From positions 1,984,001 through 2,048,000 of the forward strand of contig JAVHKY010000018.1 in NCBI GenBank assembly GCA_035079385.1: DNA of 64,000 nt. The letters run 5' to 3'. Below are positions 1-48,300 of the stretch, in pieces. Every line of letters begins with the position of its first letter. Positions within the stretch are counted from its first letter, which is position 1. Origin of the DNA: Aspidiotus rigidus. Its lineage: Eukaryota; Arthropoda; Insecta; Hemiptera; Diaspididae. The notes beneath the pieces were generated by a model. The model did not search any database. It was not told where the DNA came from and saw nothing but the letters and a program-made list of their open reading frames with translations. Position numbers and translations under genes: made by a program.

Positions 1-3000
1 TGAGCTTCGTAATCACTTTCGTACAAATATTCGCTGAGGACAGGATTGATGACCGTCACGTCGGTCGCTTTGCTGATATGAAATTGGTAGGTAAGCACAA
101 GCTCGTAAATTATTCTATTGGGTGGAATTACGTCTCTGGTACTGTTCAAAGGCGCAATATTCGACTCCGAAGGTCTACGAGATATGGATAAATATGATAA
201 TACCGAACTATCTTGTAGTTTGGAAATTTGAACCAGAAATTTGTACCTGAATACCATGACGGTGTTTTTGAGTTGAGCGTCAATTTGAATTTCTTCGGTT
301 TGCCAACTCCGAGCTACGTCGAACCGATAAAGACCGTCCGCGTGATGCATCACAAACTCGGACGGATTTGGCTTGCAGCCGGCAAATTGGATTGAATAAT
401 TTAAGTTCATATCTCCCAAACTAGACCAGAGTTTGGCTAGAGTAACTTCTAGAATCAAACCACCCTGTAAAATCGAATGAAATTAGTGAGTAGTCGAATA
501 CCAATTTTTCGGTCGATTTTTTAACACTCGAATGTAATTACTTGAACGGGAAATGTGAATGGCGCTTCGTTTCGATCGAATAATTGGAATGCTTTATGAT
601 AGTTGAACGTCCTACACGATTTCTTTTGTTTAATCTGAACGCAATGGATGATAAAACGCCCTCCAGTTTCCTTGGTCGGTGATAATGATTCAGCGTTAAA
701 AACTGAAACAAGAATTGCTGATTAATCAATCTCGGTCTTGTTGTACGCTTTTGCAACTCATTTCCCTTCAGATTTATTAGGTTTATGTATTATGATCATG
801 ATCAAGTTCTGAACAATTTTGGAATATTTTGAGAACTAGTTTAGCTTAATTGGATTCATCGTCATTTGGTCTTTACACTCCATTTCTCTCTTTGTTTTCA
901 CACGTGCTTCAGCAGGGTTAGGTTAGGTAATTTCTTCTCCAACTGTTTGAATAAATAATTCATCACAAAACATTACTATACCTGCCCACGTAACATTATC
1001 TGGAACTTTGATAAAGTGCCTTCGAATGGTATTTGGTTTGAAGGTAGCGCAATTGACGGAAACAGCAGGTCTAACCAAACTGGAATCGAGAATTTCAGGC
1101 TTAAAAACGGTAACCAGTACTTGAAAAACTGGTCCTTTCTCCGGTTTCGCGGTATCAAACGCTTTTATACTACGCAAAAAAACATTTATCATTTGAGAAA
1201 ATATGGCGGATTGATACAAACGATTATTATGATGAATGTGGTTCACTCACCTTGTACTATGTACTCCGATCATCAAGCCTGTTGGATCCACTTCAACCGC
1301 AAATACGCGAGCCGAATTGGACATAGCTAAAAACTGTGGAATGCGTACCCAGTTTGCGTCGCATGACAACGCAAGATGCATACTAAAATCGATTTTTAGT
1401 TGAGGATCTAAGAAACGTAAAACATTATGAAATCGATTAGGACAAGAATTTTCGTCAATAGGCTGCTAATAAGAAGATAATTATATCACAGGGAAAAATT
1501 TAGGGGTGGAATGAACAACATCGAACAAGATGTACTCAACAAAGATTAGTTGGAAGAAATCAACAAAATTACGTACCTGTTTCGTCGCTGTTGTGAAACA
1601 CAGGCTCAACAGATATGCTATAATTTGTTACTCTATTTGATCGCAAGATTATTCCCTTAGCTCCGGTACCGGAACAAGTGGTATGAAATCGCACTTTACT
1701 TTCTTTTTCAGCGTGGTAATTAGTCAAATATTCGAAAGCTTTTTCAACCTATACCGAAATAAAAAACGACTATATTTCAAAAACACGTATTCATTAGTCG
1801 TGCATTGAGAATCTTTACATTGACGGAGGAGTCGAAACATTTGATTCCTACGTCACTCCACACGAACAAAATTATGAAAATCGTTGTTTCGACATCTCAT
1901 ACACCGGTATGCATCGAAAGGCCGACTCGCATTTCTTCTCTTCAAAGGGATCTGAAGAACACATGTACCCACTTACTTGTAACAGACCGCATCCTTGAGC
2001 GAAATAATCGTAAGTTTCGTTGAATTGCGCTGTATTTTCAATCATACGTTTTACAAAATAAGGAGTGTACGGTATCTTACGTTGAAGAAGACCAGAGATC
2101 AATAATGCTGCAAATAAAATGTTTGTGAATCAAACGCTGAAAGTAAGTAGGCTAGAAAATAAATTATTGTTTTTACCCATAGCACCAGCGACATGGGGAG
2201 CAGCCATACTCGTGCCATTGAGCAATTCGGCTGATTTTAACGTATAGTTAGGCACCGAAGTGATTGCTCCTCCAGGAGCACACACAGAGATACCGCGCGC
2301 ACCATCCATAGTTGGCCCGCGTGAACTCCATGAAAAGCACGTAGCCGGTAGTTTTTCTCGCATCGAGTACTCGGCTACCATCATATCTGGAGAGACGTAC
2401 GCTCCCACACCTACGCAAGAAAGTCAAATATACCACACTTTTACACAAAACTTTGGTCCTCATTAAAGTTTCTACTTTACCTATCAAGTTTGTAGTTGAA
2501 ATATCAGGCGGACTGCCGACGGTAAATAAGGCTGGACCATTGTTGCCACCTGAAACCACCCATACGACTCCATACTTATCTACGACCTCGTTGATTAATT
2601 CTCCTAATCGTCTGAGAACATATTACAATTTATATAATGAAAATGATAGAGATATAGGTGTTTTATACAATGGAAGTATCTTTACCCAGTATTACAGAAA
2701 TGCGATGTTTCTCCGTAGCTCATATTAATAACGTGTACTTGATTATCGTTTTTGCATCTTTGCATTACTCGTATCATAGCTCGAGTTATGGCTGTACCAG
2801 TTTCCTGAGTGCCCAGCCGACCATCGCCTATAATATCAGTAGACAGGTTCAAGTTTCAAGAAAGGTGATTGTTCAAATATAAGTGAATATTTACCTATCG
2901 TAAGAGAAATGATTTGAGCGCCGGGGGCTATCCCATTCTTGGAAGGATCCTCCGGGAAGTGGGCCGCTGCTATGGAAGCTACGTGGGTACCGTGACTAGA

Positions 3001-4076
3001 GGCACAAGTAACAATTTCGAGGATATTACCATCATCGTGCACATTGAAAGAATACGTGTACGGTTGTTTCGCAGGGAATGTTGAATAACTTTTCGGGTCT
3101 ATACTAAATTCAGTCAAGAGTGTACACGATTCGAGGTCACCTTTCTCGGATACATCCATTACGATCCTGAAATAAAAGGAAAAAACTCAATGCGTTTGAC
3201 TTTTGAACTAGACAGGATGTGGATGCGAGCACTCACCACCACTGAGTACCATCGTGGAACATAACGAAATCATAAACCGGGCCGGGATCACAGTACTTTT
3301 TATCGAGATTGTTCAACACCTCAACTTGGGAATCGAATTCCTCTTTTTTCAATTTATCTTCCCTCGTGAAGGTCTTTTTATTTTCGTAGTCCTAATTAAA
3401 GATCAAAGTTATTGAACACATTCTGTAGTAAAGATAGATCCTATCGAAGTCATTCTACCTTGTTGTAATCTTGAGCTTTCTTGGAACATTTGGCGTACAT
3501 TACTTTATGTTGTGCGTCCCATAGTTTTTCTTTTCTTTTCTTTTGCACACGATCTTTCATGAATTTATTCAGCAAGCTGTAACACGTCCGTAATCCAATA
3601 CGATACTCGCCAGATGGGTTTTTCCATTTGGTCGGAATCTATAGGTATGACGCGAAAATTAAAGTTTAGATACTTGAGTCGAAGATTCGTACTCACCGTT
3701 CTTAAACACTTATATACCTTCAATGTTCTACCCGACAACCCTCGAATCTCATTATCAACCGCCTTCACGACCGTCGAGGTATCGATGTCTCCATTTCCGC
3801 TGCAATCATACCTCTCGATAACTTTCGGTTTTCCATCAGTGGTGATCTAGAGAGAAAATAATTGATTACGAAAGAAAACGCACATTAAAAACAATTAATT
3901 CGGTGAGGACAAACCTGAAGTCCGCCGGCTTTCGGATCTACGCCTGAGTCGAAGATGGCAATCACTGTACCTCTACCATCGTACTCGGGGTACTTGGACA
4001 AGAAGTTAAGAACTCCAGTTTCTTTTTTCGGAAGCAGAGAGATTGTAGGGAAATCTGTTTCAACTGGAGATGTCAT
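1..4076 (-). CDS. TPP2: Tripeptidyl-peptidase II (partial, 3' end beyond window)
   Basis: Giant cytosolic subtilisin-family serine exopeptidase that removes tripeptides from peptide N-termini downstream of the proteasome. I placed 15 exons by reading frame and GT-AG sites: 4076-3915, 3846-3697, 3638-3459, 3391-3237, 3166-2895, 2827-2686, 2611-2481, 2410-2177, 2107-1977, 1748-1577, 1407-1251, 1169-982, 702-542, 464-247, 174-1. They give about 875 residues, roughly 70% of the usual 1250 or so. The catalytic set is visible: Asp43 in FDSGVDP, His274 in SSHGTHVAS, oxyanion Asn377 in SGGNNGP, Ser465 in NGTSMAAPH. The C-terminal part matches the TPP2-specific region ([17 protein letters not shown]). 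The start Met is the first ATG upstream of the conserved N-terminus. Exon frames join without stops. It is divergent to PPIE. Identity is secure; exact splice sites are inferred. Confidence 0.96.
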
Positions 4077-4854
4077 CTTCAGCTCCGTGATAAGAAAGAT
4101 AAATAGAAAGGGGGAAAAGGGACAGAAACTACAAAAGAATTATAAATAAAACTTTAATACCAGATCATTGACTCGCTATTCTTGAGAAATTAAGCGACTG
4201 TGCGACGGAATACCTAACGACCAGAGGAAAAACACTCGAATACTACAGAAAGATTAGGGCATGAGAAAGATGCTGAGTTGTAATGATGATCTCGGAACAG
4301 TCCAAACTGGATTTTTTTCAATATTAAAAGTACATAGAACATTGAAGAGGTTTGATAAATATTATAAACAAAACAAACTACGCCTTTTGAGTTTCCTCCG
4401 GGAAAACGGAGTTTTGGAAGTTTCAGACTGAAAGATAAGAAAGGAGAAAATATATAACTGTATCGCCCAGCACAATATTGCGTCTTTTTTGCTGATTCAT
4501 TGTCAGCTAAGCAGCGACCAAATACCGTGCCAAATACCTACGTCTCTTCCCGGTCAAAAACAAAAACCGACATTGGCTGCGCTGCTGTCAACGCGAGGAA
4601 GGATGCATGACTGATAACGAAGAAAGGAAAACCCGGTTTGGTTTGGCCGCTTAAATTCAATCGTGATACTCGTGATTCAATTATCCAGTAATTACCTATT
4701 TCAATGTTGGAGACATTTTTTGCTGGTCTGAAAAAACTACCTGTTTCTTAAGTCGAAGCTGATTCAGTTTTCTTAAGTTGTTCCTAAGTTCTAACATCGG
4801 TTATTCCTCCATTGATTGTTACAAGTGTCACTTCGTGGTTATAGGAACCAGAAA
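4077..4854. promoter_or_regulatory. Divergent TPP2/PPIE intergenic region
   Basis: The 778 bp between the TPP2 start codon (minus) and the PPIE start codon (plus) must hold both 5' UTRs and promoters. I see no convincing TATA box and no ORF of note. A shared bidirectional promoter is an inference from the head-to-head layout of two housekeeping-type genes. Confidence 0.5.
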
Positions 4855-6539
4855 ATGTCTTCCAGTAACAATAAGCGAACTATTTATGTCGGTAAGTCAT
4901 AAGTTACGATCTCAACCCTTCTGGTATACCCTGCTCATAATTGTTTCTATTCACTTAATTGAATAATTGTACGCAGGTGGGCTAGCTGATGAAGTCGATG
5001 AGAAAACACTGAATGAAGTATTTCACTGCTTCGGTGATATATTGGACATACAGATGCCGGTAGATTACGAATCGGAGAAACATCGAGGATTTGCATTCAT
5101 AGAGTACGAAGAGGCTGGCGACGCTGCTGCAGCGATCGATAATATGGTTCGTAATCGTTTATTCTTCGCAGTTAATTTACGAAGCAGTATTGTAATCTCG
5201 TCTCTGCGTTCAGAATGAATCAGAATTGTTTGGTCGGACAATTCGAGTGAATATCGCTAAGCCACAGAAAATCAAAGAAGGTTCGTCGAAAGCTGTTTGG
5301 GCTGATGATGCTTGGTTACAGAGATATGCCGGTAAAACGGAAGATGAAGTCAAGGAAACCGGGGTAAAATTTTTTGTCTTATGTTCGTAGAATTCTTCCT
5401 CGTGGTCGTAAACATCAACTGCTTCCAATTTTAGGAATCCGAGGATACCGAATCGAAGGTCAAAAATCCGCAAGTATATTTCGATATCAAGATCGGCAAT
5501 CGCGAAATTGGCAGGATCGTAATGATGTTACGCGCCGATATAGTTCCCAAAACAGCTGAGAACTTCAAGTGTTTGTGTACGCATGAAAAAGGTTTTGGAT
5601 TTCAAGGCAGTTCGTTTCATCGTATTATCCCCGATTTTGTACGTTTGGCATTCATCTTACGTGTTCAAAAACCTCGTAAACATTCTTGTTCAAGTGTACT
5701 TTTTTGATCGATAGATGTGCCAAGGTGGTGATTTTACGAATCATAATGGAACAGGAGGACGATCCATCTACGGGAGGAAATTCGATGACGAAAACTTCGA
5801 TCTGAAGCATACTGGCCCGGGTATTTTATCGATGGCAAATTCTGGCCCGAATTCTAATGGATCTCAATTCTTCATTTGTACCGCAAAAACAGAATGGTAG
5901 GATTGAATCCATTTTTCTTAATTAAAGATTAGTCGAATGGTGTGTACTATAGAGATCCTCTCCATTCAGAGGCCAATTATGTGGAATTCTTATTCTTATA
6001 TTCTGATTGTAAGAATTGTCTACGTACTATATCAACTTTTAGCATTGATACCGCTTGAACAATCGGTCAAAATTTTATGAAATGAAATATTTTGGATATT
6101 AACCAAAGTTTGATCAGCCTTATAGCTATTCGTCATCAAGAAAATTTCATTATTTGATTGACTTTGAACTTTTCATATTCTACGGGTGTTCAATTTTGAA
6201 TATTCATCATCCTAAAATATTTATGTAATTATGGTTCTCTTATTTTCCTAGGTTGGATAACAAACACGTAGTTTTCGGGCATATTCTTAGTGGAATGGAT
6301 GTAGTCAAAAAAATGGAGGTGAGTGTACAAATTTCTTCGGTACTGATCAGAGTCGGTACAAGTGGAGCACGGCGCGATTTTTCAGGAGATAATTATTTGA
6401 CGAATGAAAGATACGACAAAAGCAGAAACTCTTCGAACAACTGACTAATTATCTTATCCTCCAATTTCAGAAATATGGTTCAAAGAATGGCACACCATCT
6501 GAAAAGATCACGATAGCAACTTGTGGAGAATTAGTATGA
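4855..6539 (+). CDS. PPIE: Peptidyl-prolyl cis-trans isomerase E (cyclophilin 33)
   Basis: Nuclear RNA-binding cyclophilin associated with the spliceosome in animals. There are seven exons: 4855-4891, 4977-5146, 5214-5363, 5435-5638, 5715-5896, 6252-6318, 6471-6539. They give 292 residues and a stop at 6537-6539; the human protein has 301. An N-terminal RRM shows RNP2 (TIYVGG, 9-14) and RNP1 (RGFAFIEY, 49-56). The linker holds the conserved [15 protein letters not shown] stretch. The C-terminal cyclophilin domain keeps the active-site residues equivalent to CypA Arg55 (Arg182), Phe113 (Phe240), Trp121 (Trp248) and His126 (His253). Exon 2 ends ATG|GTTCGT, a weaker donor, but frame and family alignment require it. 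The gene is complete and looks functional. Confidence 0.97.
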
Positions 6540-7151
6540 AATTTGATTTCTTCGAACAAATAATCGTGAGTATTCTCTACTCTCACAAATAAGATGTAGG
6601 CAAAAAGATGACACGATATTACCAAAGGATGAAAATCTTTATTTCGAATAATTTAATTTAAACAAAGGTAACACATTGTTAAGAATTTTTTCCTTTTTCG
6701 GGAGGAATTGAAATAAATAAATTAAAATAAGGATAAAATTTTTAATAATGACTTAAAAAATAAAGGTCTACGAAGTAAGGAAAGAAAAAAAGACATAGAA
6801 AAAATGACGATGCAAATAAAAACGACGAGGAAAAATGATTTCTAAAAATAGACAGAAAAAAATTCACATAAATAATAGTATATATATAATTTAAAACGAA
6901 ATGGCCACGTTAGGAATCACTTTTCGATGTACGCGTTACGTTTTGCGTTCTACTTTTGCATTTCACTTTGTTCAAGACATACATTTTCTAAACAGGGTTG
7001 ATAAAAATTTCTCATCTAAATAAATCCTTTTTCGGAAGGGAAAAAAGAATGTCCAGTTGTTAAAAAGTTATGAACTGAACGAAAAATGAGAAAGAAAACT
7101 TTGCGGTTCCAAACAATCGTATCAACCCTGACTAGAAAATTATTGGAACTA
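6540..7151. other. Convergent PPIE/Duox 3' intergenic region
   Basis: AT-rich 612 bp between the stop codons of two converging genes. It should contain both 3' UTRs. Several AATAAA-like strings occur, for example near 6712-6722, but none can be assigned. No repeat or ORF of interest was seen. Confidence 0.5.
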
Positions 7152-43184
<36,033 letters not shown>

Positions 43185-45088
43185 CTGAAACAAAACAATT
43201 TTAAATACTTTACCGCGCGTAAAATATATTTCTAAACGTACGAGTATATTATGTATATGTAGAGCCTATACATATATGAAGCGACCTTAGTGCCCAAATC
43301 ACGCTGTATTACAGGTACTTCGTGTATTGATTGTCAGATCGTGAATGCCGAATTTAATTCAATTATCCGTTTATAATATAATGTTAATAGATGTTTTTCT
43401 ACCCGTGCACTTTTCGCTGTCGAATCGTGCCTTAATTTGTTACAATGGTAGTATCAAGATTATAATAATAATAATATAATGTAGAGTAGGTAGATTGATC
43501 TGAAATCATTAATCATAACCGGTATAGGAGGATAGTCGAGTTACGCGATAAACTGGTTGACGTAATGGTAGTACATAATTGTAATTTCCTATTCTTTTCT
43601 GCACCGTGTAGCAGAAAACGAATTTGACATTTCGAAATTGACAGATTACATATAGGGGAGTACGCGTTGCAGGGTTTCTATGGAATTTTGTTTGTTGGAC
43701 GACTATAAGCGAAAAACTATCGAAATTGTTCCATCGTCGGGATCGTAACCTTGCGGAAGAGTTACAGCATTTTACGCGCGTTGTTAATTAGATGACGAGA
43801 AAAAAAAAGGAAAAATGCGTCGCATTGCTCTATAATGATTAGGACACGATTCCGCATGCAGCACCGGGGTGGTTCAATGTCGTTTTACATGTAAAATTGT
43901 AAAGATAACCTTCTTTCGCGATGGAAGAAATTTTTGAATGAAGAGAGAGATAAAAATGAGAATAATTTTTCCTTCGAGGTCGAAGAGAACATTCTCGGTA
44001 AATAATATATATCGGATGTTATTGGTGCGAATGCCCACTTTCCTATATACTTACAATCGAGTAAACTATGGAAATATTTTACACCTTGACTCCTTTGTAC
44101 GTGTGGGTACAGATCTCACGGTACACTGTATTACGTCCAGTAATAAGTATATTTTCATCATCCGATACTAATTATTCAGGTCAATTTGCGTGAAGGAAAA
44201 TTTCTGTATTTGCGGAGAATACACGTACTGTGTAACGAGTGTAGAATTTGGATTTCATTTCATATAAATGGCTAGATGTCATGCTGAGATAACGTGTGTG
44301 TAGGTTTTTGGGTTGGTATCTATGTACATCGAAGTTGTACATTACGTTTTCGTAAATTGTTGGATTATGCAGGACAGAAGCCAAAGAACGCGAGAACGTC
44401 GTTTGACTTTTCATCCTAGGTACTGCACATTTTTTTCCATAATTGGGAATTCGATCTTCTCCGAACGTCGATCCGAATGGTGTTTTGCTTGGAACAACAG
44501 ATTCATTCTTGCGTTATTCATTACGCGAAGAGGAAAAAAACGTATTTTCCTAAAGAAGAATGCTACCGTGGACCCGTTTTTGTATATATTTGCATACGAA
44601 AACGATAAACTTGATCGCATTTTCAATATAATATGGGCGGAATGTTTACCGGGGAAAATTTTCCCTTCGAACTCGAGAAATTTTCGTAGGCATGTAGTAT
44701 ATCGAAAAAATTCTATCTTTTTTTTTTCGGTGATTAGTAAGTAATTTTTATTCATTTATTTTCTAATCCGTCGCTTCACTCTTTTTGGGATGAATTTTAC
44801 GATTACTCTCTCCTTCGCTGTGTTATACTGCATCAGACAGATGAATTTGTTCTAGTGGCTCAAGATGCGTCCAAAGTACGAATTCACCCCGTGGAGGAGT
44901 AACCCAGGAAGATCAGCCTAAAAAATAAGAGTAAATGGGAATAAATGCCGGCATAGGTTTTTTTGTGGATTAAAGTTGTCTCCTGATAAACATACTGAAA
45001 ATCGACAGTGATCAGAGAGCGATCCCTCCCCCAGAGAGGGTCAAAGTAACTTCTTGAGTATCTGAATGTGCATTACCCTTCCATAAAA
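43185..45088. other. Sequence upstream of the first visible Duox exon, no gene recognised
   Basis: Mostly unique-looking AT-rich DNA, presumably Duox intron. ORFs on both strands at 44313-44755 overlap each other and show no domain. Part near 44990-45087 is repeated at 54804-54842 and, reversed, near 55820-55880. Confidence 0.45.
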
Positions 45089-45303
45089 GGCTCTAGCCGG
45101 GTGAGGGGGGGAAAATGACCTTGGTCGGAAAATTTTCCAAATGTCCGTCAAAATGTTGTCCCCAATGAGAAAACTCGAAATCCAAAAAATTGGACCCGTC
45201 CACTCACCCACATGGCCTGCAGAGCCATTTTTAGGCCCAAAATCCAAATGGCTATATCTCAGCCAATAATTATCGCACAGCGATGAAACTTGAGGACATT
45301 TTA
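45089..45303 (+). mobile_element. Element B-type fragment, left part (split by element D)
   Basis: Matches the outer left arm of element B from GGCTCTAGCCGG through CAATGAGAAAACTCGAAATC to 'gaggacatttta'. It stops at 45303 and resumes at 54001 with 'gtatatgtgaacgttcatcc'. Element D lies exactly between. TTTTA occurs on both sides (45299-45303 and 53996-54000). Confidence 0.9.
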
Positions 45304-48300
45304 ACAGGGAACCTGTTTTACGGGGGGCTATTTGAGAAATCTGGCGTACGCCGTGCGCCGTGTGGCGTCCAGCGAAAAACTTAGAAAAATTTCGTCCCTC
45401 GAGCCATACATGATAGGAGAGGGACTTAGAAAAATGACGGCTTCCTTAACGAAGTTAAACGAGGAACGCAGGGAACCTGTTTTATGATTCGAATGAGATT
45501 TGGTATTGAAAATTCAAGGAAGCCTAGATCATATATAGCTCGACAGTCGAAATTTATCTAAGTCCATCTCCTATCATATATGGCTCGAGAGTCGAAATTT
45601 TTCTAAGTCCCCCTCCTATCATATATAGCTCGAGAGTCGAAATTTTTCTAAGTCCCCCTTCTATCATATATAGCTCGAGAGGCGAAATTTTTCCAAGTCC
45701 CCCTCCTATCATCTATAGCTCGAGAGTCGAAATTTTTTCTAAGTCCCCCTCCTATCATATATAGCTCGAGAGTCGAAATTTTTCCAAGTTCCCCTCCTAT
45801 CATCTATAGCTCGAGAGTCGAAATATAGCTCGAGAGTCGAAATTTTTCCAAGTTCCCCTCCTATCATCTATAGCTCGAGAGTCGAAATTTTTCTAAGTCC
45901 CCCTCCTATCATATATAGCTCGAGAGTCGAAATTTTTCCAAGTTCCCCTCCTATCATCTATAGCTCGAGAGTCGAAATATAGCTCGAGAGTCGAAATTTT
46001 TCCATGTTCCCCTCCTATCATCTATAGCTCGAGAGTCGAAATTTTTCTAAGTCCCCCTCCTATCATATATGGCTCGAGAGTCGATATTTTTCCAAGTCCC
46101 CCTTCTATCATATATAGCTCGAGAGTCGAAATTTTTCTAAGTCCCTCTCCTATCATATATGGCTCGAGGGTCGAAATTTCAACAGGGAACCTGTTTTATG
46201 GGGGGCTATTTGAGAAATCCGCCGTCCGCCGTGCGCCGTGCGCCGTCCGCCGTGCGCCGTCCAGCGAAAAACTTAGAAAAATTTCGACTCTCGATCCATA
46301 TATGATAGGAGAGGGACTTAGAAAAATTTCGACTCTCGAGCTATACATGATAGAAGGGGGACTTAGAAAAATATCGACTCTCGAGCTATATATGATAGAA
46401 GGGGGACTTAGAAAAAATTTCGAATCTCGAGCTATAGATGATAGGAGGGGAACTTAGAAAAATTACGGCTTCCTTAACGAAGTTAAACGAGGAACGCAGG
46501 GAACCTGTTTTATGATTCGAATGAGATTTGGTATTGAAAATTCAAGGAAGCCTAGATCATATATAGCTCGACAGTCGAAATTTTTCCAAGTCCCCCTTCT
46601 ATCATATATAGCTCGAGAGTCGAAATATTTCCAAGTCCCTCTCCTATCATATATGGCTCGAGAGTCGAAATTTTTCCAAGTCCCCCTTCTATCATATATA
46701 GCTCGAGAGTCGAAATATTTCCAAGTCCCTCTCCTATCATATATGGCTCGAGAGTCGAAATTTTTCTAAGTCCCTCTCCTATCATATATGGCTCGAGAGT
46801 CGAAATTTTTCTAAGTCCCTCTCCTATCATATATGGCTCGAGAGTCGAAATTTTTCCAAGTCCCCCTTCTATCATATATGGCTCGAGAGTCGAAATTTTT
46901 CTAAGTTCCCCTCCTATCATCTATAGCTCGAGAGTCGAAATTTTTTCTAAGTCCCCCTCCTATCATATATAGCTTGAGAGTCGAAATTTTTCTAAGTCCC
47001 TCTCCTATCATATATGGCTCGAGAGTCGAAATTTTTCTAAGTCCCCCTTCTATCATATATGGCTCGAGAGTCGAAATTTTTCTAAGTCCCTCTTCTATCA
47101 TATATAGCTCGAGAGTCGAAATTTTTCCAAGTCCCCCTCCTATCATATATAGCTCGAGAGTCGAAATTTTTCCAAGTCCCCCTCCTATCATCTATAGCTC
47201 GAGAGTCGAAATTTTTTCTAAGTCCCCCTCCTATCATATATAGCTCGAGAGTCGAAATTTTTCCAAGTCCCTCTCCTATCATATATGGCTCGAGAGTCGA
47301 AATTTTTCTAAGTTCCCCTCCTATCATCTATAGCTCGAGAGTCGAAATTTTTTCTAAGTCCCCCTCCTATCATATATAGCTTGAGAGTCGAAATTTTTCT
47401 AAGTCCCTCTCCTATCATATATGGCTCGAGGGTCGAAATTTTTCTAAGTTTTTCGCTGGACGGCGCACGGCGGACGGCGCACGGCGGACGCCAGATTTCT
47501 CAAATAGCCCCCCATAAAACAGGTTCCCTGTTAAAATTTTGACTCTCGAGCCATATATGATAGGAGAGGGACTTAGAAAAATTTCGACTCTCGAGCCATA
47601 TATGACGGCTTCCTTAACGAAGTTAAACGAGGAACGCAGGGAACCTGTTTTATGATTCGAATGAGATTTGGTATTGAAAATTCAAGGAAGCCTAGATCAT
47701 ATATAGCTCGACAGTCGAAATTTTTCTAAGTCCCTCTCCTATCATATATGGCTCGAGAGTCGAAATTTTTCTAAGTTCCCCTCCTATCATCTATAGCTCG
47801 AGAGTCGAAATTTTTCTAAGTTCCCCTTCTATCATATATAGCTCGAGAGTCGAAATTTTTCTAAGTCCCTCTCCTATCATATATGGCTCGAGAGTCGATA
47901 TTTTTCCAAGTCCCCCTTCTATCATATATAGCTCGAGAGTCGAAATTTTTCTAAGTCCCTCTCCTATCATATATGGCTCGAGGGTCGAAATTTCAACAGG
48001 GAACCTGTTTTATGGGGGGCTATTTGAGAAATCCGCCGTCCGCCGTGCGCCGTGCGCCGTCCGCCGTGCGCCGTCCAGCGAAAAACTTAGAAAAATTTCG
48101 ACTCTCGATCCATATATGATAGGAGAGGGACTTAGAAAAATTTCGACTCTCGAGCTATACATGATAGAAGGGGGACTTAGAAAAATATCGACTCTCGAGC
48201 TATATATGATAGAAGGGGGACTTAGAAAAAATTTCGAATCTCGAGCTATAGATGATAGGAGGGGAACTTAGAAAAATTACGGCTTCCTTAACGAAGTTAA

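Noticed and set aside
44313..44755. Overlapping ORFs of 143 (plus) and 114 (minus) residues
   Set aside because: They overlap on opposite strands, lack domains and lie in AT-rich DNA; at most one could be real and nothing supports either.
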